DNA of 64,000 bases. Origin: Eupeodes corollae (Eukaryota > Arthropoda > Insecta > Diptera > Syrphidae). Where the stretch lies: the NCBI RefSeq assembly GCF_945859685.1, contig NC_079147.1, positions 303,488,485 through 303,552,484 of the forward strand. The letters are read 5' to 3'. A model generated the notes under the pieces. The model saw only the letters and a list, made by a program, of their open reading frames with translations. It was not told where the DNA came from and made no database searches. The translations under genes were made by a program, and so were the position numbers. Positions 36,467-46,389 of this stretch are shown piece by piece (positions within the stretch are counted from its first letter, which is position 1; the number at the start of each line of letters is the position of its first letter).

Positions 36467-37095
36467 GGGTCTACCACGATATCTAGAAATTAATTATCTA
36501 GAAAGTAAAAATCTCGAATATGAAAATCTCGAAAACAAAAATCTAGAATGGAAAAAATATCGAAAACAAAAATCTAGAAAATAAAATCTCGAAATGCCAA
36601 AATCTAGAAAAATAAAATCTCGAATGCAAAAATCCAGAATGTATGTTTGAATTTTTGAGGCAATGTTCAAAATTCGCGCGAATATTAAACATTGCCTCAA
36701 AAATTCAAACATACATTCTGGATAACTTACTGCTTCTTAACAAACTTAAAGTTGACAAGTAAAGTCATCAATTATACAACTGAACATTGCTACACAAATG
36801 CACCTTTCTTATTGTTTGCAAACATTTTTTTTCTTGCTCAGAAAATAAAATATTGGGTAAACTGATGTATTTGTGTTTTATTGACTTTTAACTGTTAAAA
36901 ATACAAAAAAAAAATCTCGAATTTATATTTTTTTTCGAGATTTTTTTCTAGATAGAGTCTTTCGAGATTTTTGTTAATTCTGGATTTTTGTGGATTCGAG
37001 ATTTTATCGTTCTAGATAATTTTTTCTTATTTTCGAGATTTTCGGCATTCGAGATTTTTGGCATTCTAGATTTCGTCATGATCGTCGAAAAAAAC
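36467..37095. mobile_element. fold-back insertion with ATCTAGAA/ATCTCGAA motifs
   Basis: Interrupts the tandem array of copy 2. The left arm (36474-36632) repeats the words ATCTAGAA and ATCTCGAA about every 10-20 bp, and the right arm (36914-37080) carries their reverse complements (TTCGAGAT, TTCTAGAT), so the arms can pair loosely. The ends, CTACCACGATATCTAGAA near 36471 and the reverse of TTCTAGATTTCGTCATGATC near 37063-37082, are related but not identical. The core (36723-36905) is AT-rich and non-coding. This fits a non-autonomous fold-back or MITE-like element; no transposase was seen. Confidence 0.55.
36633..36722. repeat. perfect 35-bp hairpin
   Basis: The left arm 36633-36667 (TCCAGAATGTATGTTTGAAT...) is exactly reverse-complementary to 36688-36722. 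The 20-nt spacer contains the 12-bp palindrome ATTCGCGCGAAT (36672-36683). It lies inside the fold-back insertion, off-centre to the left. Confidence 0.9.
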
Positions 37096-37706
37096 TGTCA
37101 ATTCGATTTTTCTCAAAATTTTTCAGAATGTTGAAAACAATATTTCTCATAAGATAAAATAAAATTGAAGCCTTAATTTCAAGTTTTTAAAAAGATATTT
37201 GAATCGATATTCAATTTTTACGAACTTTGAATAATGTTTTTTTTTAGATTTTTATTTTTTATAAAAAAACTGTCAATTAGATTTTTCTCAAAATTTTATC
37301 AGATTTCAAAAACATTATTCTTCGTTGCACAAAATTGTTTTAGAGATAAAATCATCAAAATCAGTCGTAAAATTTTGGAGGTGACAAATTTTTTTTTTCA
37401 GTTTTATTGATTTAAAAAAAAACCGTTATATTGATTTTTTTCAAAAAATATACCTGTTTGGTATCACGTTACAATCTATTATATAAAATTTAATTCAAGT
37501 CTCTAGCGTTGTTGGTTCGTAAGATATTAAGGGTTAACCAAAATTTTCACCCTTTTTTCAAACTGCTATGGTAAAAAAACCAAACACGCAATTTTATTGA
37601 GAGCCCTTTCTGCATCTTTCTGCCTTATTATCTGTATAACAAAATTTATTTGAAGTCGATATCTCTTCTGGTTCTTGAGCTATGGACAACGAAAAAAACG
37701 TCGCGA

Positions 37707-37776
37707 ACGTACGGACGTACGGACGTACGGACGTACGGACGTACGGACATACGGACGTACGGACGTACGGACGTAC
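37707..37776. repeat. ACGTACGG octamer microsatellite
   Basis: About 8.5 copies of an 8-bp unit (ACGTACGG) with one variant (ACATACGG). It occupies the position where other family A copies have a short irregular ACGT-rich stretch (33960-33990, 21220-21235, 41470-41480), so it arose by local expansion in this copy. Confidence 0.9.
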
Positions 37777-37920
37777 AAACGTACGTACACACGCACGCAC
37801 AGACATCTTTCTAAAAATCTTTTATTTCGACTCTAGGGACCTTGAAACGTCGAGAAATGTCAAAATTTTCAATTTGACAAATCGGACCCATTACAATAAC
37901 TTCCTATGGGAAGTTAATAA

Positions 37921-39275
37921 GTTTACTTAAAAGTCACTTTTGTACAAGGCTTCAATTTATATTATAATCTAATTTATGAAATTCAAACAAAAAAGATATA
38001 TCTTTTAATTTTGTTCGCTCAATTTGTAAAAACATTTGTCATTTAAAAATTTGTCTTAAAAGACATAACTCATTAAAGTTTGTCTCATATCAATTTGCCC
38101 TGAAGTAAAAGAAAATCCCTACGTGTTCATAAATTTTCTAATCTCATTTAAAACACTAATTACAAAAAAGTAAGTATACGCCACGGTGACTGCTAATGTT
38201 TTTTTCTCGAACAATCTGATTTAAAGGGTTCAAAAATCACCAAATTTATGTGTTGATAATGTTGTATAGGTTCTAAAAGAAAGATCACAAAAATTAATTA
38301 AGAAGATTTTTCAACTCGCACTTCGAAAACCTCCATCATGTATTAGATTATAAACAAGATACCTTTAAGAATATATATAATTTTATATATATACAAAATT
38401 TATCAGTGTGTTACAGACAGAAGGTTTTTTTTGTTCTTTTTATGGGTCATAACATTTGGTTGTTACCTTCATCACCTGGTTTTGAAATCTTCCGTGGAAG
38501 TAGAAACAACATCTGGTGTGCTTCCCAAACAAGCAGGCAGTACAATTTTTGTTTTTATTCTTTTTTATACCCCACCCCACTTCTTTTTGTTAATTTTCCT
38601 CTTTGCTTACCTGAACTGAACTGAAGTGAACGCAACACAACGCAACTCTCCATCTCTCTCTCTCTCTCTAAGATTATATCATTATAAATGATATAAATGT
38701 TCATGTCACGATTTCCTTCAGTTAATCTAAGTTAATACACACTCGCAAAAAAGTAACCTAAACGAATATCCTTGCGCCACCAACCAAACAGTCCTCATGC
38801 CCTCCTGCACCGCTTGCCATTCTCCGGACGTTTGATGTCATCGTAAAATATTTAATAGTCACGCCTTGACTCTAGAGCTTTCCTTAGGTTGGTTTTGTTG
38901 TATAGGTAAATATTATATATGGATACTTATTTCTTGGTTTTTTGTTTGTTTGTATTTAGAATAATTCATATTGCACACATTGAAAGCTCAGGATTTCATT
39001 GTTTTCTTTTTGTTTTGTTGGTTGTTTTTTAAATTATTTTTTTGAGCAAAATCAGCCTCAAGCAAAATAATTTAATTTATTATAAAATTTCAAGGAAAAC
39101 CCAAACAGAATTGTGCAAAATCTTCTTTATTGAACTTTTTTCAAGCCCAGTACAAATATCTAAAGGCCTTTTTTGTGATAAATTAAATTGAAATACTATC
39201 TTTGATATCATTGCTTATTCGATACAGTTCCTTAATTAATCGATATCACTAAAATGAGAAACAAAAAATAAAAAA
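37921..39275. other. no gene seen; simple repeat and small palindrome
   Basis: AT-rich. Contains a CT run (38653-38669), the palindrome TATATCATT-ATA-AATGATATA (38675-38695) and a repeat copy at 38170-38330. Open frames at 38406-38624 are low complexity. Confidence 0.45.
38170..38330 (+). repeat. dispersed repeat, GTATACGCCAC-type, copy 1
   Basis: Opens with GTATACGCCACGGTGACTGC near 38174, which matches 39280-39304 (GTATACGCCACAGTGACCAT) including the preceding AAAAAG. Similarity fades beyond about 30 bp, so the extent is approximate. Confidence 0.5.
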
Positions 39276-39279
39276 GCAC

Positions 39280-39430
39280 GTATACGCCACAGTGACCATT
39301 CATGAAAATCATGTTTTCGGTTGAAAAATTAAATATAAAAACCGAAAATTCGACTTGGTTTGTAGTTTTGAAACTCCAGGCTATAAAAGCACCTACAAAG
39401 TTTGAAAGCCTCTTCCCAACAACACCGTTT
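39280..39430 (+). repeat. dispersed repeat, GTATACGCCAC-type, copy 2
   Basis: Shares its opening with 38174. It includes AAAATCATGTTTTCGGTTGA and GGCTATAAAAGCACC (near 39380), the latter TATA-like, but no gene follows that I can support. Confidence 0.45.
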
Positions 39431-41395
39431 TTTTAAAAGGCAACATTGCTCCCACATTAAAGTAAGTAGGTTGGTAATGTCTTTCGCCATCTTATATTCT
39501 CGTCAATTTCTTAAACAAATAAAAACAAAACTCAACGAAACATTCACAAATAATTTATGTTCTACCTTTTTTGAGGTGAAACTTAAGACTCACTCCTTAA
39601 CCCGTCGTCGTCGTCGTCATTCTTCATCGCTCCCTGCTTATACCCCTGACTTAACTACTGTGTGTCTTAATTTTAAATTCCTTTTCTGCTGGGCATCAAT
39701 TAGAAATAAGTTGGATGCATTAGAAATTCTAGTTGAAGGTGGAGATGAAAGAAGGAAAAATGAGGGTGGGGAGTTATTTCCCTGGAGTTATTTAATTTTC
39801 TTTTTCTAACAAATCCAGCATGCTCTGAAAATTAAATTGGAAAAAAGTAACTTGAGTTTGACGATAAATTTTCAAAAGTGCAACCATTTCAAATTCAGTT
39901 TCGAAATAAGTCCTTTTCTTTTTAATGTATTTTTCTTTTCGTTCGATTTCTTGTGAGAACAGAATTTTCCCCAATGACTTAGTTTCTTTTTGTTTTTGTT
40001 TCGAAATACGAATTAGACTTAAGGGCGAGATATTTGTCCACAAAAAAAAGAATGACATCAGAGAGATTTTGAAGTTACACTAATGACCAAACTTAACATT
40101 ATTTAATTAGTTTGACCAATGACAACTTCTAGTTTTTAACTTAAAACAATTTTTTCCCGATTTAATGTTTTTGTGTGTCATACAAAACAAATTAATAAAA
40201 TACAAACAAAATTCATGCAAGTCCCTACGACATTTTTCTACAAACTTTTTCCCCTGTAAAAGTTATTTCGTTATGTTGTGTCTTTTATATGTTGTGGGTA
40301 TAAAAATTCAATCGATTTGGTTCTGTTTCCAATTCAAAGGACATCGATGTAATTTGGCAGGAAAAAACTTCCTGCGACCTACATTACAACTTTTTTCCTT
40401 TTTTTTTTTTGGTTGGTTTTTATTTTTGGTTGAAGCTTTTTTCGTTGTTGTTTTTAAAGTTGTTGTTGTTAGTGACGATTTTGTTGTTGTTGTTGTTTTC
40501 TTTTATGTTTATTTTTGTAACTGAATTCAACTCGGATAATAGTAGGTTATGGTTATGGTGTGCATTTTGTTTTTTTTTTTTTAAGAGGTGAAGTACCTCG
40601 AGAACCTCGAAGCATGGTTCTATATCCCAGTACATACTTTTTAAAAGTCGCAAATGTTTATTCAGCTGAAAACCATTAAAATTTCGTTTGAATTTTTCTT
40701 TTTTTTTTCTGTTTTTGTTTAAGCTAAAATATTTTATTTTTGTTTTATTTTCCTTAATGACATACGAACCAGGTATAAGATATATTTATGATGGAGATAT
40801 TTTGAGTATGGCAAAACATTGGGGAAGGATAATAAAGATTTCTATCAGCGGAACTCATATAGGGAGCATTTATTTTCATGCCGTGTTGTTATCTGAATAA
40901 AAAAAGTATTTATTTAAACAAAAAGAAACACTGACAAATGCATTTTTTGTATATAAAAAGGCTCTCAGATCAAATAAACTTTTTGGTGCTTTTATGAGTG
41001 TTTGTTTTTTTTAATTCTTTTTTTTTTTAAATAATAAAAACTGCAAAAGATTTTTAATGATATATTTTACTGGGTTCGTCAAGTTGTTATAAGTAAACAA
41101 AAAATGCTCATCCAACTAAAAGCAATTTTTCATGAGTGAATTGCGAGTTGAACGTTTTTAAACGAGAGGAAAAAAATCGTAATTTCATTACTAAACGCTC
41201 TTATTCTATTAACTTATAATGATTTTTCATTACAAAAGGGAGAATAACTATGTTTTATCCGATTCAAATGATTTTAAGTAATTACTAATTAAAAAAAAGT
41301 TTAGCACAATTTTCAAAAATGATTTTTTAAAAATTTTAATTATGGCTTATTGAGGCAAAACCTCGAAAGAAAAAGTCCAATTATGACTTTTTGAG
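39431..41395. other. no gene seen
   Basis: AT-rich with TTG microsatellite tracts near 40440-40500. A 135-codon plus frame at 39402-39809 is the longest open frame in the window outside recognised mobile elements. It has no recognisable domain and its RRRRRH segment is a TCG/TCGTCG run. Confidence 0.45.
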
Positions 41396-41399
41396 GGAG

Positions 41400-41625
41400 T
41401 TTTTTGGTATTTATGAAAATTTTCATATTAATCGAAGTTGATTTTTAGAGAGATGTCTATTCGAACGAGTCTACGTACGTTCAGGAAGCTGTTTTCGTAG
41501 TCCATATCTCAAGAATTAGTAGAGATATCAACTTCAAATAAATTTTGTTATACAGATAATAATGCAGAAAGATGCAGAATGGACTCAAAAAAGTTAGTGG
41601 GTAATTGTTTCCCATAGCCAAATTG
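41400..41625 (+). repeat. family A repeat, plus copy, T1 side
   Basis: Contains CCATATCTCAAGAATTAGTA, GAGATATCAACTTCAAATAA, ATTTTGTTATACAGATAATA and GAAAGATGCAGAATGG, the family A block order seen at 34010-34095. The copy resumes at 42595 after a gypsy fragment. Confidence 0.75.
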
Positions 41626-41629
41626 TTTC

Positions 41630-42590
41630 CCTTTTTATTGCACTACTATTATTTGTAATAATTTGAAACAAAATATCAGAAAACAAACCTTAAAGTACTG
41701 AGATAATACGGCACGATGCCATAGTGCAACGCATCTGCTTGTACAACAAACGGCCGAGAAAAATCCGGACAATGTCAAAATCAGTGCCGTAAACTTTTTT
41801 AAGAGATCGGTAAGTGGCCTAACCAAAGTTGCAAAACTTGGTACAAAACTACGGTATCACGAAATTGTCCCTACAAAGCTTCTTATTTCCTTCTCATTTT
41901 TCGGTGCAGGAATCTTCATAATGCTTTCTACTTTTCCGGATCAACATGAAGCCCATTCCTATCAACTAGATAACCTAGAAATTTTAAAGAAGACGTACAA
42001 AAATTACACTTTTTCCTACCTACTTTTAAACCCACTTCTCTTAGACTTTTAAAAACTTCTTTTAAAATTTCTATGTGCCTATGGAAAGATTCGGTGACGA
42101 TGATGATGTCATCCAAGTACACAAAGACGAACGGTTCTAAGTCAGGACCTAAAACTTCGTCAATAAACCTCTGCCAAGTTGCCGGGGAATTGTGTAAGCT
42201 GAAAGGAATCATGCAAAATTGAAACAGGCCACACCCTGCCACGGTAAAGGCTATGTACTTGAGCGATCCTTTATCCATTGGTATCTGCCAATAAGCAGGC
42301 TTAATGAAAGAAGACAAGTACTTCACGTTTCGAAGCTTGTCTAAAATCGCTGAAATAAAGCGTAGTGGATAAGCATCCCTATCAGTAACCTTGTTCAAAT
42401 TTATATGGTCAACATAGATAACTACTATCTTTCTTCTTAACGAGAAGAATCGTTGGTGTCCAGGGACTCTACGACTTTTCGATCACTCCAGCTTCTAAAA
42501 TCTCCTGGAGTTCTTGATCGATATGTTTCTGAAACGCCGCCGAAACAGGGTAATATCGTTGTTTCATCGGTTCTGCAGAAAAAAAATGCT
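41630..42590 (-). pseudogene. Ty3/gypsy pol fragment (reverse transcriptase)
   Basis: Minus-strand LTR-retrotransposon pol piece. Reading from 42575: EPMKQRYYPVSAAFQKHIDQ, ILEAGVIEKS (a stop replaces the next residue), SPWTPTILLVKKKD, then NKVTDRDAYPLRFISAILDK, YWQIPM, YIAFTVAGCGLFQFCMIPFS, NSPATWQRFIDEVLGPDLEP, VYLDDIIIVTESFHRHIEIL (YLDD box near 42100-42120, catalytic acids kept) and FLGYLVDRNG. The start of the RNase H connection lies at 41830-41930. The RT core is open for 156 codons, but flanking stops, a frameshift at the DYRKLNK position and loss of gag, protease, integrase and LTRs leave it non-functional. It sits inside a family A copy, so it is younger than that copy's insertion or was co-inserted. 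Confidence 0.9.
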
Positions 42591-42594
42591 GGTT

Positions 42595-43245
42595 AACCAA
42601 AAATACCCCGTAAACCATTAACATTAAAGACTTGAATTAAATTTTATATAATAAATTATATATAATACAATTTCGAAACAAATTCAAGTAACAGTTTTTT
42701 TATTAATCTAAAAATATATTTGTCACCTCGAACATTTTACGAACAAAAGACGATTTTATCTCTAAAATAATTGTACAATGGAAAATAACGTTTTTGACAT
42801 CTGGTAAAATTGTGAGAAAACTTGTTCAAAAAAGATTTTTGACGACTTTTAAAAATATTCAACAGTCAGTTTTTTTCATAAAAAATAATATCTTCGCAAA
42901 ATTGCTAAAATTTAATATTCGATTCTAGAAATTTCATGAATAAATGAAGGCATGCCCCTAAATATGAAATTATTCTGTTCAAAATGTTTTTGTTAACGTA
43001 AGAAATTGCTCTTAGAAGAATCCAATTATTTTGAATATAATAAGGAAATTCAAACTTTCAAAAAATGCTACTACATTGTATAACAAAAATAGATTTTGAT
43101 TTTAAACTTTTTATTTTTTAGAATAATTCAATTGACAACTTTTTTTGAACAAAATACGAAAACCTAAGAACCTTAAACAAGACAAATCAACAGACTGGAT
43201 GGGAAGCTATCAGTGTGGGTCGCATCCCAGCCTTTTTTTTTATAA
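42595..43245 (+). repeat. family A repeat, plus copy, T2 side
   Basis: Resumes with ACCATTAACATTAAAGACTT, GAATTAAATTTTATATAATA (compare the reverse of 37455-37500) and ends at the T2 terminus with the 17-bp block at 43213-43229. Together with 41400-41625 it makes one copy split by the gypsy fragment. Confidence 0.75.
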
Positions 43246-43369
43246 TTCTGTCCTAGTCGTTATATTCTAGAATTATGTTTTAACAAAGAAAACAATTCAA
43301 AACGTTATTTGGTAGCTTGGTAGCTTGGTAGACCTCAATGTAACAATTCAGCTTATCGACTAAGCCTCC

Positions 43370-44920
43370 AAGGAGGTAACAACCTTAGAGCCTCTTTTAA
43401 ATTTAAAAAAAAATCAATAAATGACACATTACGTTGGATAAAAAGCTTTAAAAAGAAGTCAATTAAATTATTTGAAGCATATTATCTCAATAGAAAAAAT
43501 AGTTAACTCATAGAAATGAAAACAAATAGTGAGGTGAAACGACTGATATTGATAGTGTTCTTTTTGTTCTAGAATTGCTAATTAAAGAATTCAGTATGCC
43601 ATAAATGTTTAAAGTAAACTAAAATTTTACGGGTATACCCAAAAAACACAACCCTTAAGCGCTGCCCAAAATGTTTGCTGATTTTTAGAAAGTGCCTATG
43701 AAGATTTTTTTTTCAATTTAGTAATAGCTCGAAAATTATATGGATCAACATCCCCACCTAGTTCACATTAATCTATGAACTTCTCAACCTTCTATGCTTG
43801 CAAAATTCTAGGACTTGAGACAACCTTAAACCTGGCCCTGACGGAATAACATCATCCATGCTTAAAATATGTCTCAAACATATTTGATACCCATTGTCGG
43901 GTCTGTTTAACCAGTCATTAAATTGTCCATATTTTCAGGTTTCAGGGAATTATTGGTTTCTCAAATTGTCCTAAAGCTTTATTGATTGCTATCCCAAAAT
44001 TTTCTGAAACTCTTGCTTCCTGTTCCTTTATTTTCTGTCATAATCAACATCTGTAAAAAAAATCTACTGTTGATAAATACTTGAATTTACAACATTTTGT
44101 ATTGATGCTTTCAAGAAAAAAAAAACAAATTGATTGTGTATTTACAGATTCTAACAAAGCATTCGAATTAAACAAACTTAGCCATAAAGTACTTTTAAGT
44201 AAGTTAGCAGGCAAATTTAACTAAATGACAAATTATTTGCTTGAGTATCAACTTAGCTTTCTGATGGATATTATATTGTTGTCTTTAAAAATGACCATTT
44301 TAATTCGTTAAACTGGGGTTCCTCAAGGTTAGCAATTTGATCCGTTATTATTTGTGCCATTTTTAAAGGACCTTACCTCTATTTTAATAAATTCCTTTAT
44401 TAAATGCGATCTACTTAGACTTTGAGAATGGTGCAATACAAATCGTTTAATGTTTAATATTGACAAGTGCAAAACAACGAGTCTTACATGCAAACATAAT
44501 GTACTTGACCGAGGCATCATGTTGTTCTCAAAGTTAACTTATACTGATAATTTTAACCACATTTGAATAAAAGCTAATAAAATTCTACGCTTTTTAAAAA
44601 GATTCGGAGGGAAATTCTAAGAATCTTATGTCCTTAAAACTCTATATGTATCATTCGTCAGATCAATCCCTGAAAATGTTTATTTAATTTGGGCCCCTTC
44701 TTACTAAACTTACCTTGATAGACTTGAAGGTGCCCACAGAAGGTTCTTAAGTTTTACTTTACGTTTTCTTCCATGGTTACATGGAATAGATTAGCCTCCG
44801 TTTCTTTATAGACTTACATACATATATGAAGGGCTTTCATCCCTTACTAATCACCGAGAGTATTTGCTTTGTTTTAATGTTGGAATTTCGCCTAGGTGGA
44901 TTCCACTTTACTGTTAGCAA
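43370..44920 (+). pseudogene. Jockey/CR1-like retrotransposon ORF2 remnant
   Basis: Plus-strand ORF2 with heavy decay. Blocks: NLKPGPDGITSSMLKICLKH (before RT, near 43824-43880), LFNQSLN (near 43905), SNKAFELNKLSHKVLLSKLA (RT motif A, FSKAFD degraded, near 44150-44210), VKLGFLKVSN in place of GVPQGS (near 44310-44335), a lost YADD box, YLDRLEG-like (near 44715-44735) followed by text related to RRFLSFTLRFLPW, and a thumb region ending near 44910. It resembles the 17-18.7 kb copy and reads in the same direction. Stops occur about every 20 codons, so it is an old copy. Confidence 0.7.
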
Positions 44921-46385
44921 AAATAAAATGAATCGCCGATTCGAGCTATGAAACTATGGTTTTAACAGTCCAGTTCACCACTTAATAAACATATATTCAT
45001 AATGAAAATATTGACTGACGCACGCGCTGAAATCTCTCTAAAAACGATTAACTTAGATTCTTGGGACATTGAAACGTCTAGAAATTTAATATTGTAAAGT
45101 TCCCCAAAATCGGTTCGATTACAATATGCAACTTCCTATAGACAGTACAAAAAATACGGGTTGCCAAAATCCCTAATAACGCCATCATAAAATGCCAATG
45201 AGACTGATTTCTAAGTACAAACATTTAGTAGATAAAATGAGATTAGGGGCAATAAAGAACCTACTTTATACTAAGTGAGTCACCCAGTAAAAGAATTTGT
45301 ATTCCAAAGCGTACACCCTTTAATTAGTTGAAAATATTTGACTCAGACGCACAGGATCAAAAACAAAAAAATTATCGTTTTTAAGAACTATAAGACAATT
45401 TATACACTTAACATTCAAATTGACCGAACAAACGAACTCTGATTCATCTATCTGTTATTTACTTAAATGTTTCAAACTAATAAAAAGAAATTGTAATAAA
45501 TATAAACAAAAAAACTTAAATTATCATACAAAAATTAAATCATGAATAAAACTTGAAACAAACAAAATTGACAAATCAATCGCTCCACCTTCCAATATCA
45601 TGAGTCATGAGTCTTGACGTTATTTTTTCTTTTTATTACAAACCACACTATGTCTGTATTCGAGTAAAATAAATATTTATAAATATATAACAAAAATCTA
45701 AGTCAACATTATATTCTTACTCTCTTATATAGGCCCATAAAAGTCAATGATATAAAATAAAAAGAAACAGGACGAAAAAAAGTCCTTACCATCCATAATC
45801 ATAAACTCCCAACAATAAGTAATAAAGTCGCTATTTTTGTTTTCACCACACTCAAAAATTACAATTCATCTTGATGGGAAAACAAACAAAAAGAAAACTC
45901 TTGACGCTTACTTAGTATTCCAATCTTTTTCAAAAATATTATATCATTGTTTCTTAAAAAAACAAAATTAAATCAAAAAAGATCATGGTGAAAAAAAAAG
46001 AAAACAAAGTTTCCAATTTTCACTTTTGTTGTTTTTGTTTTGTATGCTCATCACTTCTTATGATGCCACAATAAAGCAATTTTCCTTTCTTTCAATTCTC
46101 ATATTGTCAACTTTGAATTCAGCTTCAGAAACTCAGAGAAGGGGAGAGTGGTATGAGCATTTCTTTAATATTCAATAACAATGAACAACAACAGCAACAA
46201 CAATTTGACTGACTAACCTATAGATACAAAGGAAGCAAAGGTATCTTGGCAACATTGTCGCACAATTCTGAGATTAGTACACTCAGAAAAATGTCTTGTG
46301 TTTGAGATGGTAGAGACTTTCCATAAGAGAAAATAATTTGTTTCGTTACTCACTTACACAGTCCTGGACGAACTTATGCCTCAAC
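44921..46385. other. no gene seen, apart from a family A fragment
   Basis: AT-rich. Apart from the T1 fragment at 45005-45145, no motif was recognised. Confidence 0.45.
45005..45145 (-). repeat. family A repeat, T1-end fragment (minus)
   Basis: GGGACATTGAAACGTCTAGA near 45061-45080 and GATTACAATATGCAACTTCC near 45117-45136 match the T1 terminus in the orientation of 37840-37915, with more divergence. Confidence 0.6.
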
Positions 46386-46389
46386 CAAC

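Larger units (their letters stand above)
35281..37920 (-). repeat. family A repeat, copy 2 (minus, long form)
   Basis: Runs from T2 (block in reverse at 35290-35306) to T1 (ending near 37918 with ACTTCCTATGGGAAGTTAAT). It is longer than copy 1 because it carries a tandem array (35500-36465) and a fold-back insertion (36467-37095). The T1-proximal 480 bp (37440-37920) is the reverse complement of 33838-34230 with few differences. No protein is encoded; the frames at 37594-37930 are translations of an 8-bp repeat. Confidence 0.8.

Noticed and set aside
37594..37930. Repetitive peptides on both strands (YVRTSVRP-type, GRTDVRTY-type)
   Set aside because: They are translations of the ACGTACGG octamer array in a non-coding repeat.
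39402..39809. 135-codon plus-strand open frame outside known elements
   Set aside because: No recognisable domain. The arginine run is a TCG/CGT simple repeat and the C-terminus is low complexity. No promoter, start context or splice pattern supports it.
40165..40524. 119-codon plus frame ending in a valine/phenylalanine-rich tail
   Set aside because: The tail is a TTG microsatellite translation and the remainder has no recognised content.
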